Assembly (NCBI GenBank): GCA_023375785.1
Contig: SZWC01003923.1
Span: 66,460 to 130,459 of the forward strand
From: Penium margaritaceum
Lineage: Eukaryota; Streptophyta; Zygnematophyceae; Desmidiales; Peniaceae
Reading direction: 5' to 3'
DNA: 64,000 nt
Shown here one piece after another: positions 32,745-44,060 of the stretch (positions are counted from its first letter, which is position 1; each line of letters opens with the position of its first letter). The translations under genes and the position numbers were made by a program. Below the pieces are notes generated by a model. That model searched no databases, was not told where the DNA came from, and worked only from the letters and a program-made list of their open reading frames with translations.

Positions 32745-34078
32745 CTACTCTTGCTGTGACACCTGTCTCTCACAGATGTCCAGTACCTTGTACGCTCTCC
32801 AACCTCGCGAGCCTTTCCGCTGTCCTAGGGGCGGCAGGCGACCTCCCGTCCTGGGGATCTGCGTTTGCCATGCGGGTGGCAGCAGCACAAACTCCGTGGC
32901 CGCATAACTACGGTCGCTGAATCCCTCCGGTCCTTCCGGCCACACCTGCCCTGCTTCAACGCTAGCCACACGGTACACCTCCCGCAGTTCCCCTGCCTCT
33001 CTCCCTGCATTGGAAAAGGGGCGGAGGTACATCAAGTGACCCTCCTTGATGGGCCCATGGTTCAGCCGTCGGTTTGCCGCGTCACATCCGCGCCAGGCTG
33101 AGACGGAGCCCCTCAACCGCGCCTCTACCCGCATGGCCTTGGTCCTCTCACGACGCTCGCAGAACCATTCTGCAACCTCCTTGTCCTTTTCCTCCTCCGA
33201 GAGCTTCTCTCGCTCCTCCGGCGCAAGTGGTAACCTTAGCAGTTTCTAGGGCATGCCCATTGCCGCCCGCGGTGGTTGTCCGAAGAGTAGCATGTGTGGT
33301 GAGAAGGAGGTTGCTCGGCTGGGTGTTGTGTTGATGAAGTGCGCCATTTTCCTCAGCTTCTCAGTCCAGCTGCTGCCCTCCGCAGTTGCCACTGCTCTCT
33401 CCAGTATGTCATGCACCCGCTCCACTTGCCCTTGTGACTCTAGCCGGTACCGCCCGGAGTGCACATGGCGGACCCCCCACTCCTCTAGCTCCTCTCCGAA
33501 GGCCCCCATGAACTGCGTGCCGTTGTCGCTGTGCACCACGCTGGAGCCACCAAAGCGGTAAAAGATTTCCTCGCGGATGAACCTCGCCGCGTAGCTGAAC
33601 TCTTGTTGGGCACAGCGCCGACCCAGAGATACTTCGTGAAGTGGTCCAACGCTGCAATCTAGTATCGGTTCCCTTGGTCGCGGTGTGCGCGGGGGCCGTG
33701 GAAGTCAATGATAATCTTTTCCAACGGATCGCCGATAGGGGAGGGTTGGAACAGCGGCTGGTCCCGCGGTGTGGTTTTCCGCGCTCGTTTGGAGGGGGTG
33801 CAGTGCTGTACCACGTCTTTGATGATAGCTGCTAGGTTCGGTATGTGGATGATGGGCATCAGACGATCTTTCAGTGCCTGCACACCAGTGTGGTGGTGGC
33901 GGTGGTAAGCCTCCACAACTGCCTTCTGCAATGTTGGTGGGGGCACCCACAAGACACGTGGAGTTATCCTCCAGAGACGACCGTCCTCCCATGCATACTG
34001 CTCACACAGACGGGCTAGGTCGTCTTTTTTCCTCCGGTCGAATTCCACACCCAGGCGTGTTTCCAGATCTGCATACAC
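32745..34078 (-). pseudogene. GypC integrase remnant
   Basis: The N-terminal part (about 34078-33800) shows AYHRHHHTGVQALKDRL and a following cysteine, an H2C2-type zinc domain. The core begins with IIIDFHGP (first catalytic Asp, near 33700), then HSDNGTQF (second Asp, near 33530) and GQVERVHDI (Glu, near 33430). HFINTTPSRATSFSPHMLLFG (33240-33340 region) is the usual segment after the core in Gypsy and chromovirus integrases. A C-terminal stretch (about 33134-32745) with GPIKEGHLMYLRPF may be the GPY/F-like domain. No chromodomain was recognised. The remnant is broken in a few places. Confidence 0.85.
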
Positions 34079-34372
34079 CTTCTACGCCTCCGCTTTCTGT
34101 TGTTTCCTGCTGCTGGCATGGAGAAGGATGTGGGCGGTCTGCCAGATCCGCTAGTCCTGCGTTTCCATGGGTCCCTTCCTCCCTGCTTTCTCTGTTACTG
34201 CTTCCCCTGGCTTCCGCTTTGTCTCTGGCATTCTTGCCGGCAATCCGCGCGCTCGCCTCCCATCCTGCTCCACTTTCATCAACTCAAACTTGTTGCGGTT
34301 CTCTTCATCATAGACCGGTGGCTCTCTGTCCCCAAGATCAGGTGCGGGGAAGAGCCAAAGGATTCCGACCGC

Positions 34373-35575
34373 TCAAAGCTCTCCTTCATCCCACTGTTCT
34401 TGCAGCCTGCTCTCAACGGGGCCACTCGGGCGTCTGCCATGTCCACCAGCGCGGTGCAGCTCAATCACCTCCTCCTTCCTGTGTGGAGCCGCTCCCGGAG
34501 CCCGTAGTCGTCCTTGGCTGCGTGTGAGGGGCTGTTCCTCTTCCGAGTCTCCCGGTGACTCACTGATATCGGAAACCACCATCACCGCCTCTTTCTTTGT
34601 CCGTCCCCTCCTTTTTGCCCCCTTGCGTGCAACTGTTGTCGTGGCCTCTCCCAAGACAGGCCGCAATGGAGCCGGCACCATCTCCGCTGGCATATGGACT
34701 TTGCGGAGTACTGCCATCAGCAGTTCTGCTACCTGCGCGGCCTCGCGCTGGGCCTGTGCCAACTGCTCCGGAGTTACGTCGGGGCTGGGGCCTTCGTGTG
34801 CCCGCGGTTGTTTCTCTCTCCGTGGCTCCGCGACTGCTCCCTCTTCCGCCTTCCTCTTCCCTTTCGGAGCAGGAGTTGTTTCCTCGAGGGAACTCAGCAC
34901 AGGCTCCTCACTTCGGTTGGTGTCTGCCGGCGCCGTTGTCCTGGTCTGGCTCAGTGATGCTGCTGCTTTCTGCACCACTACTGCCGCTCGGACCTGAAGT
35001 TGTGCTTTCTGCCATAAGGAGCCAGCAGATGGCTCCGGGCGGTAGCGCTTGACGCCAGCCTTGTACCTCTTCCCCACCTTCTCCTCTTCTTTTGCTCTTG
35101 TCTGCCTCACCGAGGCCCTATCTACTGTTGCTTCCCTTTCTGCCTCCGTCGCTGAGCTACTTGCCCCTACTCTGGCCGCCTCCGCAATTCCACGTGTTTC
35201 TGTTGCTACGTGTGCCTCCATGGCTGCTGCTCCTGCTACCTTGTCTGTTGCTGTTGCTGTTGCCTCCGCTGCCGCTTCTGCTGATGCTGCTACATCTGCC
35301 TTTGCTTTTGCCGCTTCTGCTGTAACTGCTGCCTGTGTCTCCGCCGCTTCTGTCGTTGCTGTTGCTGCCTTTGCCTCCACTACTGCAGCCACTGCTTTTG
35401 TTTCCCCCATGATTTCCCTTATGAGTTCTTCCACCGCTTCCTTATCTGTCTTAGCCGCTGCTTCCCGTTCCTTAGCCAATTGGGCCTCTCTTTTCGGGGC
35501 CTTTGCGACCACCTGTTTCGTCTCGGCTGCCTCCTCCTCCCATTCTTTCCGTAGGCGTTCGTGCATCTGCTGCAA
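34373..35575 (-). pseudogene. GypC alanine-rich coiled-coil polypeptide (gag C-terminal region)
   Basis: An open run of 400 codons. The N-terminal quarter is rich in Glu/Lys/Arg with heptad-like spacing (MHERLRKEWEEEAAETKQV). A central part is strongly Ala/Thr/Glu biased (repeated EAKAATATTEAAET-like phrases). The second half is basic and proline-rich, with a KGAKRRGRTKK cluster that could bind nucleic acid or act in nuclear import. It lies between gag core and integrase, where protease and RT would be expected. I recognise no protease DTG/DSG or RT motif in it. It may be an extended gag. Function is unknown. Confidence 0.6.
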
Positions 35576-35919
35576 CTGAGGGGAGGGCTGGGTCTATTCA
35601 CGGGCCTCTTCCATCTCCGCATCGCTCTTGCTGTTGTCCTCTCGGCAAACTTCCGCTGCCTCCTTAGCCCAGTGCCGCACCTCTTCTTGCTTGAAGCACA
35701 ATCCTTTCTCCCGCACCATGGTCCAGTGTGCCTCCGCAGCCGTAGTCGTGTGGAAATGGCTGTGGCATCCTACACCGCATCCTGCAATGATTGGTAGCGC
35801 TCAGGGATCATCAGACTACTGATCTCATCGAGAAGTGCGCGGATGAGATTTTGCAGGAGGACCCACAGCGGTACTCCTTCCACTTGAGGGTTCTTTGCGA
35901 TTGATGCCCAAGTGAGGAA

Positions 35920-36204
35920 CTAATCCAAGAACCTTTGGATGTCAGTGTCCTTCCGCATGATCTCCTTTTCAATTTTGCGGAGTACTTCTTCCTTGGTTAG
36001 CCGCTTGAAGTGCTCAATCTGCGCGTTGCCAAAATCCTCGAAGGAGTTGAACGGTACTCGTGCATTGTACCAGTCCTCTGTCGCGCCCTGAAGATGGAGC
36101 TCTGCGGTGGCCAAACAGAGGTCCGGTGGGATTCGTCCTATGCTTGCATGTATCATAATCTGCTTCAACCATGTCCACAGGTCCTCTTCAGGGGTCCCCT
36201 TCAA
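35920..36204 (-). pseudogene. GypC gag core
   Basis: The 94-codon open run contains WTWLKQIMIHASIGRIPP, LHLQGATEDWYNAR and FNSFEDFGNAQIEHFKRL. This resembles the Retrotrans_gag domain of Gypsy elements (helix, W-aromatic block, F-x-F-FxxAF-type block). It continues upstream in related sequence. It would be the capsid-like domain. Confidence 0.65.
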
Positions 36205-36336
36205 GATCTCTAACCGTGGGATGTTAGCCGGTTGTGCGCGTACGTACTACAGCTGGGGCACAGTATTCCGGTTGGCCATGGATGTCACCGCGGGGAACGG
36301 GGGTGCGAGGCTGTGACCGCTGAATAGCCCACGTGG

Positions 36337-37650
36337 CTAGTTTGTGGCTCCCCCTGGGGTGCAGGTGTGGGGTTGCTCATTGGGGCTTTCGCCGGAAGCG
36401 CATAGTAATGAGTTGCAGGGGTGGCCTGCGTCGCTTACGGTGCGGAGTAGAAGGTAGTCCCAAGGGGCGGTGCCTGTGTGTTCGGAGCGGTGGGGATCGT
36501 AGGTCTTGGCAACCAGTAGCCCTGAGGTAGAGGGTGTGACACTGCAGAGTGGTAGAGTGGGGTGGTCGTAGATGTCGTAGGGGCCATGGTGGTCGCTGGA
36601 TTCGGCGGGAGAGCAGAATAGGTGGAGTGGGGTGCTGTTGGCTACAACTTGCTGGTATGTAGTGCTGGATGGACCGCAATCCCAACTGGCGCGGTACGCG
36701 TTGGTTGCTGGTGATAGACTGGGTGTCCAACCGCCATGGGCATTAGTTACAACGTCGTAGGGGCCGGTGGTTGCTATGACGGTGTCTGTTGCATGGGTGC
36801 TTGCGGTGGCACTCCTGCCGCGGAGGGCGTGGCCCAAGTGCCCATCATCATCCAACCTGGAGGGGTTGTGGTAGAAGAGATCGTTGCAGGCCCCGCATAC
36901 GGCAGAATCCCTTGCAATGCTGGGTTGGGCTGTGGCTGGGGCCCTGTGAGTGACTGCTGGGTCGCGTGGGATGGCTGCGGAATCAGGGGGGGTTGGTGCA
37001 CCATGCCCCCTCTCTGTTCCCCCGGCGGTGTTCCTTGCAATCTAGAGAATTGTGGGTTGTGGCTCGCCGTTGTCCTCACACTTGGTGTTGCTGGGGTGTC
37101 CGCGGCAGTCAACCGCAGATTCACCTGTAGGGATACTCCTTCCATCACGTTGGATAGTCCAGCCCCGGTTGTCTGATCCCACCCCGCCTGTTCTGCTGTG
37201 GGTGGGTGGTGCTGCTACCTCGTCTCTGGCATCCCAGGTGACCCGCCCGGCTGTTTGGTGCATACTTCCTATAGAGGCACTCTTATCCCCCTTTCTCCCT
37301 TTGTCGAAGGTGATCGTTCCGCGGGCATACTTCCCAGTTGCGGCTGGTAGCGGTGGGCAGCACCTGAGGTTGGTTCTCTAGAGACAAGCGGAGGCGGGGA
37401 GGTTGTCATCCCTGCTAGGGGCGCGGATGGCAAGTGATCCTCCTCTGCTACCCATGACTGCTGCATTCCACCGCGCCGCTGATAAACTGGCCCTTGATAT
37501 GCCAATGATCTCTCGGTCTCAGAGGGTCCGTCTGCTGGCGTTGGCACATTGGAAAACCACCTGTGCTCCACATAGTCGTTGGCTTGGAGCCGGTGAGTTC
37601 CGCGCACATCTTAGCTGTGTACGCTTTCCACCTCCAGGCGGTCTTGCAAC
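36337..37650 (-). pseudogene. GypC proline/glutamine-rich N-terminal region
   Basis: Minus-strand readings are low-complexity and rich in Pro, Gln, Thr and Ser (for example GPQPQPNPALQGILPYAGP), as often found N-terminal to gag. No domain was recognised. It precedes the gag core in reading order and follows the 5' LTR by about 300 bp. The remnant is broken. Confidence 0.45.
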
Positions 37651-37967
37651 GCGTTCATGATACGCCGCCAATGTAGCTATTCCAGCCACTTGGTGACTCT
37701 TTGGTGCTGTCCCAATGAGTCCACGCCCGGCGATGAACTGACAGGCATGCGAGAGGGTATGGGCGAGGTCTCCCTACTGCCTGCCTGTGTGGCCGCACGT
37801 CGCGGCAAGAAGTTGCGTATGGAAGCTTGCTGCGAATGTTGCTGGTGCCACCTCCGCGTATCCTGATGCACGAAGCTGGCTGTCGACATGAATGACTGAA
37901 TCTGAAGGCTCGTGCAGTTCTACTAGCAAAGAGCAGGGAATTGTCCACGCTCACCGCACCATGACAC
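37651..37967 (-). other. GypC 5' leader with candidate primer site
   Basis: About six bases inside the 5' LTR, the minus strand reads TGGTGCGGTGAGCGTGGAC (about 37943-37961). It begins TGG, as a complement to a tRNA CCA end must. I could not match it to a particular tRNA from memory. No gene is seen in the leader. Confidence 0.4.
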
Positions 37968-39359
37968 TGATACCCCCAATTTAACCGCGCACGATGTTAC
38001 TTCTCCTCTCCCTAACTCGGCGTTTGGTCTGCTCCGCGATCTTGCTGCTCTTCGGTTCTGGGCAGCACCTGCTAGCCACTCCTCCGCTACCTCTCTTGGT
38101 CTTCCATGGATGCTTCACACCTTTGAGGTCTTGCTCGTGGATAGTCCTCTGCGGCTTCCTCCTTGCCAGCACGAGAGTCCGCCACCTCGTGGCCTCTGAA
38201 TCCTTTGCCCGCGGAACCCCGTTCCGCGGTCATGTGCAAGGCCGCGGAGTCACCAACAGCACCTTTCACAAAACTTTGGTTCCCTGGTGATGACAGCACT
38301 CAGCAGATCTTTTGTTGTTCTCAGCAGTAGGATGGATTGAGCATTATGCTCTGCGCACACCCGGAAGATAAGCATTCGTCCTTCGCGGAAAAACTCCGCG
38401 GAGAGCACTGTTGCAACTACCTCAATCAGGTGCGGATCTCAGAGGGTGATGCGTGAGTGTGAACCAAACTAACACTTGCGCGGATTAATGAGACAGAAGG
38501 AGGCAATTAGGTTCCCGACAGGTCAGGACTCTTGAGCTCATGAGTGGGAAGTATGCTTGCCTTAACTCAAATTGCACAAGATCAGACAGGGAGTAAACAT
38601 CTCTGGTCATCGGTCAGCTCTCTTCGTCCCTCCGCTACACCACTACTTTATATCCACCAAAAACTAGCTCTCTCAAACACCTTCTATCACCCTTTCCCTC
38701 ATCTTGGACTCCGCGCGGCGCGCTACACGCACCACGGGTCTCTTCCTTGACACACACACACACAATTCACTACTATATTCCCTGTTCCATTACTACATCT
38801 TCATCTAATCCGCGGCTTGGACGCTCGCAGTCTTGTGTTCTTCCTTGAATCTTCGTCTTCGCGCCGTGCGTCCTCCCGGTCTCCTCCTTGATTACCGCTG
38901 CCCCTCTTGAGCTCTCATTGGTCGAGCTCCTGCCTGACCTCTGGTCCTGGCATCGTGTGTTTTTGCACGTCCGGCGCTCCATCTTCTGCGCGGGTCGACT
39001 CATGTTCCATTCTCACCGTGGATTCTCACCCTGCTGTCCCGCCCGTCTTGGCTTCTCCGCAGCCATTCCTTCCAACAACCGTTGATAGATCATCGTCAAT
39101 TCCTGCTTCTTGGCGGCAGCTCTCCCGCCTCTTTCCTTCACCACAGCTTGATTCCGCGCCACCCCACGCTCTACCGCAATCTTATTGCGAGAGCCAGCAT
39201 GCGTTGCGCGTTCTCCGGTACTCCGCGGTCTCCCCTTTATCCTTCTTCGCGGACCTCTGGTCGCAAAAGCCTCGTTCCGCGGATCTGTGGGAAGCAGCGA
39301 TTTCCCCTCCGCGGATCCATCCTCTCCTCAGTGAAGGTGCGGTGGATCTTCGCCTGACA
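37968..39359 (-). repeat. GypC 5' LTR (1392 bp)
   Basis: It begins TGATACCCCC and ends GCCTGACA against the target duplication CCTTC (39360-39364). It is collinear with the left LTR throughout, with scattered substitutions and few length changes. Confidence 0.92.
38646..38655 (-). promoter_or_regulatory. TATA-like box in GypC 5' LTR
   Basis: On the minus strand the stretch reads GGATATAAAG. It is conserved in the other LTR at the equivalent place (near 30300-30310). It is the only TATA-like block noticed in this GC-rich LTR. The role is inferred. Confidence 0.4.
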
Positions 39360-39364
39360 CCTTC

Positions 39365-39797
39365 ATGGTTGTTGGTGCCATTTGGCAATCACACGGAGCG
39401 CTATGTAGGCAGGGGGAATGATGCAATCAAGATTGCCCCCAAAGTGGCTCATCCAAGGAGCCACTGCACACCTTAGCTAAGGGCTGGCTCTAGGACTAAA
39501 AGAACTTGTCAGTTGCCTGTGATTAAATGCAGTTATTACCTTTAAGACTCCTAGCAGAGTTGTTAATCGGAGGCAGACACTGAAGAAGCATTGGTTGGTC
39601 AAGACCTAAGATTACGCTCATCGTGCAAAAGTGGCTAGTGCTAAGGACATTGTCCAAGAAAGTGATTCCTATGAGCTGCTTAGTGAGGAACCTTGCCTGT
39701 GAAGGTGATATGACCTCTTGGTTGTAATACCAAGAGCGATCAGTGAGAAACATTGTGTCCGAACCCATTTTCAAGACCGTCATCTGAGGTAGGTAAA
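39365..39797 (+). repeat. CopB4 5' LTR, right piece
   Basis: It resumes the CopB LTR at ATGGTTGTTGGTGCC exactly where the left piece stopped, and ends in a decayed GGTTGACA just before a primer-site-like AGTTATGGGCC (39803-39813). Confidence 0.85.
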
Positions 39798-40369
39798 AAA
39801 AGAGTTATGGGCCAATACGGACTAGTAGTAAGCCACGCTTCTACGCACTCTGTCGCCCTCTTTGTCTTATAGTACGCACTTAGTAGACAAAGGCCAAGGA
39901 TGAGCTGTGTCTTTTGAGATACAAACCTTTGGCCCTAACGAGGATAAGCTCTGCCCTTGGAGGCACGACCCTGGGTTTGCTAGTGTGTGTTCTTCTCTGC
40001 CTTCAAAACATCTAAGGTGTACGCAACATCTAAGGTGACCAACATCTAAGGTGTACGCAACAGATATGCCCCTTCAAAACAAGTAGCAGAAAACAGCCTA
40101 CATCAGCCTATATCGGCCTCAACAAAGCAGAGAAGCAGAGTATTAGAGAAGTAGTATGACGACAACCTCGATGCTCACTCTTGAGGACTTCATCCGTGGG
40201 ATGTCAAAGTTCACAGAGATAGGTTTTCCCTTGTAGAAATGGCAGTTTCAGATTGTTAAGCGGGTGCGTGGCTACTTGAAGATATTCCTTGGAGAAAAGA
40301 TTAAACCTCCAAAAGCAGATGCTACATATGAACCGTGGAGTGTCAAAATGACATGGAGCTTGCGATTCT
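39798..40369 (+). pseudogene. CopB4 leader and start of gag
   Basis: The leader holds a decayed anticodon-arm primer site and CAGCCTACATCAGCCTA. The gag begins at ATGACGACAACC (40156) with the CopB phrase SKFTEIGFPL. It is interrupted by CopA4 at 40370, with the target duplication ATTCT (40365-40369). A small local repetition (AACATCTAAGGTGTACGC twice, 40007-40061) lies in the leader. Confidence 0.82.
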
Positions 40370-41109
40370 TGTTGGACCTGGAGGAGAGAGGGAGCCTTGG
40401 AGAAGTAAACATGTGGGACTAGAAGGGCATCACTTGTGCTGAATAATGGTTGTTCAATAACTCAAAATGATGGAGTACATATACAGCTAGAGTTCTGGCA
40501 ACTCAGCCCTCTCACAAGCCACACCACTTAGCCATGGAGGCTAAGGCTCACACATTAGAGTCCATAATCTCACACAAGAGAGGAAATCAGCCTAGCAATC
40601 AGGATGACCACTCAATCACGACCTAGAGAGCTAGAAAATGCTCTTACAGAACACTTCTAGTGGTCACATAACCCACAATCCCATGGAGATTCGCCATGTG
40701 TCCATAGCTACCACACAAGGCTCTCACCTCACCTAAGAAGTAAGGAGAGGTACCTTTTTCCTAGTCAGCACATTTCTGACAAGGCAACTCAAGAATACAG
40801 GACTCTTTTCGATATTTCTCCCATCGGGTCTTGACCCTGGACCTCTTGCCTTTTTCTTTTCTCACGCTAAGGCATGGAGTCATCGCCCATGGTCACTCAG
40901 ATACTGGCGATCGATGACCCCGGAAAACTTCAAAAATTCAATTCACCCAATCGCAGCATTGGATAGGCCTCAAACTTGGACTCTAGATATTTTACCACTT
41001 GAACTCTCAAATGGTGTACTCAGATGAGTGATCCGAATAGGCATCTTGTAGTTTCCTGGATCTTGCTATTGTGGACATGAAACCGAGCCGGATGGCTCTT
41101 TCCCCAAGA
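40370..41109 (-). repeat. CopA4 3' LTR (740 bp)
   Basis: It runs from TGTTGGACCTGG to a decayed CCAAGA, followed by the complement of the polypurine tract (CCTCCCATTTTGCCGC). It is clearly diverged from its partner LTR, so the insertion is old. Confidence 0.9.
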
Positions 41110-44060
41110 ACCTCCCATTTTGCCGCAATGAGAGTGGGCTCAGTCCACATGCCTTTGAGCAGAACTGCTGCTCCTCATGGGTCTTTGGCTTGGTGCAAAA
41201 ATTACATGCTTGCTGGTTGGAGTAAACTCTCGCTTGATAGCACCCTCATGCAGCATGTGCCTGATGAAGTGATATGCGATGTCAATGTCCTTGGTTTGTG
41301 CATGGTGCTCACGAATCTTGGCGAGTGCGATTGCACTCTCTTAGTCGATGTGCATAGGGACTTGAACTGCTGCACTCGCACTCATCTCCACCATGGGACG
41401 TTGAAGCCAAGCTCCTTCCTTGGCTCCAAAGCTGAAAGAGACATACTCAGCTTCTGTGCTTGAGGAAGCCATGACCACGTGCTTCTAGTAGCACCAACTA
41501 ATGGCCCCTCCATTAATGAGGACCACATGTCTAGAGACAAACTTGCGGTCCTCAGGATATGAAGCCCCAGTTGCGTCTGTATAGCTGAAGATGTTTTTGT
41601 CATTGCTGTTGTCGGTGATGCCGATGCTAATGGTTCCACCAAGGTAGCATGAGCTTGAATGGAGAAGTGTCTCCAGGGGCGTGGCGATGGGTTTAGCCTC
41701 TGACATGCCGAGCCGCTACAAGAGATTCTTGATGTAGCAACTATACTATAGCGAGAGAGGGCGTGACTTGTGGTCATGCGTGATCTGGATGCCAAGGAAG
41801 TATAACGCATACCCGAGATCAGACATTTGGATGCGCTCCTACATGGCCTCCTTGAACTTTTGTAGTGCAGACATGTTGTTGGAAAGGGGGAGCATGTGAT
41901 GCACATAGACAATGATGATGAGCACCTCATGATCATGTTGCCAGCCATAGACATTGTAGTCAGACTCACTCCGCTCAAATCTTATGCATTGAAGTGCCGC
42001 ATCTAATTTCTGGTTCCAAGGACGCGACGCTGGCTTGAGGCCGTATAACAACTTCTGCAGCTTGCGAACCAGGTGCTCCTAGCCATCATGGATAAAAACG
42101 TCCAGCTATTCCATGTAGAATGTCGCTTCCAAGTCACAATTCAAGAATAACGTCTTGACATCCATGTGGTGAATCTCGAAGTCCTCAACTGTTGTATAAG
42201 AAAGGAACGTGCGCACAAAGACAAACTTTGCAATTGGAGGAAAGATTTCCATGTCGTCGATGCCTTCGTGCTGTGAGTAGCCCTTGGTGACAAGCTTCGC
42301 CTTGTACTTTTTGATTTTGCCATCTACGTTCCTCTTCTTTTTTAACAGCCACTTGTACTTGATTACCTTACGTCAAGATGGATGCTCACTCAACTCCCAC
42401 GTACCGTTGTCGAGCTGCAACTGTATTTCTTGATCAACAACTTGTGCCCAATCTGCTACATCTGGTGCAGCCATGGCCTCCTCGTATGATTTCGGCTCAT
42501 TAGAGTCTGCTACAATTGTGACGTTTATCTAGTCTGGTTTTTTTAGCATCCAGAAAAGCCCGCGCTCACCAGGCTTGTAGCACTCCCTGAGAGGGTACCT
42601 TCGACCTGGTGCTGGAGTGTAAGCAGGCGGCCGGTGCTGTACTACTGGCACAACTGCTCCTGCTGATGGTGATGCATCTTCTTCCTCTAATTCTGCCGAA
42701 GAGGCCGCTGTATCTGCTGCATCAGACATGGGAGAATATATTGGTTCTCCCACTCACAGTAGAGGAAGGTTCAGGAGAGGCGGGGTCAAGGAGAATGTCT
42801 GCACCTATTGGTTCACCAGGTGTTGGTTCTGCTGCCTCTTTGCAAGTGATGGTGCTGATGACGTTACTTTCATTGAAAATGACATCCCTGGAGACGAGGT
42901 GGAAAGTTTCCCTCTCGTAGAGATGATTTTGTCTTGTTCGCCACGTCATAGCCGATCATAAGTATATGTGCGCTCTTCGCGCCCCATTTGTGCCGCTTCT
43001 CTTTTGGCACGTGCATGTGTGCCAAGCACCCTAACGCGCGAACATGACCCACGCTCGGCTTCTTGCCGAACCATGCCTCGTACGGTGTCATCTCCTCTAG
43101 GGCCTTGGTTGGACTACGGTTCTTGATGTATACTACAGTGCTCACTGCTTCGGCCCAGAAGTCGTAGGTGAGCTAAGCCGCGTGCTGCATGGAGCGCGCC
43201 GACTCAAGGATGGTGCGGTTGGCGCGTTCAAGTACGCCGTTTAACTGCGGCGAGTATGGAGCGGTGCGCTGCACCTTTTTGCCTGTTGTTGTAAGGTAGT
43301 CTTAGAATTCCCTACTCAGGTATTCTCCACCGCGGTCGCTACGCAACGCCTTGATTTTCTTGCAAGTTTGCTTCTCCACCATGGCCTTAAACTCCTTGAA
43401 CTTGTTAAAGCACTGGTCCTTAGAGCAAAGGAAGTACACAATAATGTAACAGCTGAAATCATCAATGAACATGAGAAAAAACCTAGAGCATCCAAAGCTT
43501 TGGGTCTGCATCAGGCCACAAACATCTGTGTGGACCAACTCCAGCACCTCCTTTGCACGCTCTCTTCCTCCGGAGAACGCCTCGCGATGCTGCTTCCCCT
43601 CCAAACAACCGATGCACAACTGCTGCTCAAAGGTATAGTTGGTGGGAAAGTCACGCACCATGTGCTTCGTTTGAAGTTGCTATAAGGCGCCCATACCGAC
43701 GTGGCCACAGCGCGCATGCCAGAATTGGCCATGTGTGGCCTACACCACTGTTGCAAGACTCTGCTCGCGCGGGATCTTGGTCGCCCCTCACAGTGGGTAC
43801 ATGTCCCCTTCCTTCACGGACCTGGCCAATTCCTCTCCCGTTTCCTTGTCAAGGATGTAGCCATGGTTGTCGTCAAAGACAAATCGGAGATCTGTGTTGG
43901 TGAGAGATGATTCTAAGAGAAGGTTTAACGCAGCATTAGGTACGTATAGTACACCATGGAACACTCCCACTTCAATGCCACGTGGAGTTACCAACCACAT
44001 CTCGACAATCCCAATCACTCTACCATACACCAACTGATCATCACCCAAAGCAATCGGTCA
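41110..44060 (-). pseudogene. CopA4 pol remnant
   Basis: The protease region is about 44050-43790 (VWNAALNLLLESSLTNTDLRFVFDD-like phrases). Pre-integrase is about 43760-43600 and the integrase core about 43600-43150 (ELVHTDVCGLMQTQSF and LRSDRGGEYLSREF). The linker includes PAPGRRYPLRECYKPGERG near 42600. RT (about 42500-41700) has YVHHMLPLSNN at the catalytic position. RNase H runs about 41700-41150. Compared with CopA5 and CopA8 this copy is more decayed. Confidence 0.87.

Larger units (their letters stand above)
29619..39359 (-). mobile_element. GypC, Gypsy-like LTR element with integrase and PHD fingers
   Basis: The element is 9741 bp, with LTRs of 1396 and 1392 bp and a perfect 5-bp target duplication CCTTC (29614-29618 and 39360-39364). 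On the minus strand the parts are: 5' LTR (right), a proline/glutamine-rich region, gag core, a long alanine-rich coiled coil, integrase with zinc-binding N-domain and DDE core, integrase C-terminal part, a Cys/His-rich cluster of PHD-type fingers, purine tract and 3' LTR (left). I see no aspartic protease, RT or RNase H: only about 300 bp lie between coiled coil and integrase. It is higher in GC than its copia neighbours. The coding part is broken several times and the LTRs differ by several per cent by eye. The Gypsy assignment rests on integrase type and is less sure than the boundaries. Confidence 0.88.

Noticed and set aside
32400-33134. Chromodomain after GypC integrase
   Set aside because: No aromatic-cage pattern was recognised; only a possible GPY/F-like stretch.
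31104-33240. Envelope-like gene in GypC downstream of integrase
   Set aside because: No signal peptide, membrane segment or furin-like site was seen; the region is Cys/His-rich and acidic.
35049-35579. Ala/Ser-rich plus-strand frame of 176 codons
   Set aside because: It is the antisense reading of the alanine-rich coiled coil on the minus strand, which has the coherent gag-integrase context.
40007-40061. Short direct repeat of AACATCTAAGGTGTACGC as a target duplication
   Set aside because: No mobile sequence lies between the copies; it is a small local repetition in the CopB4 leader.
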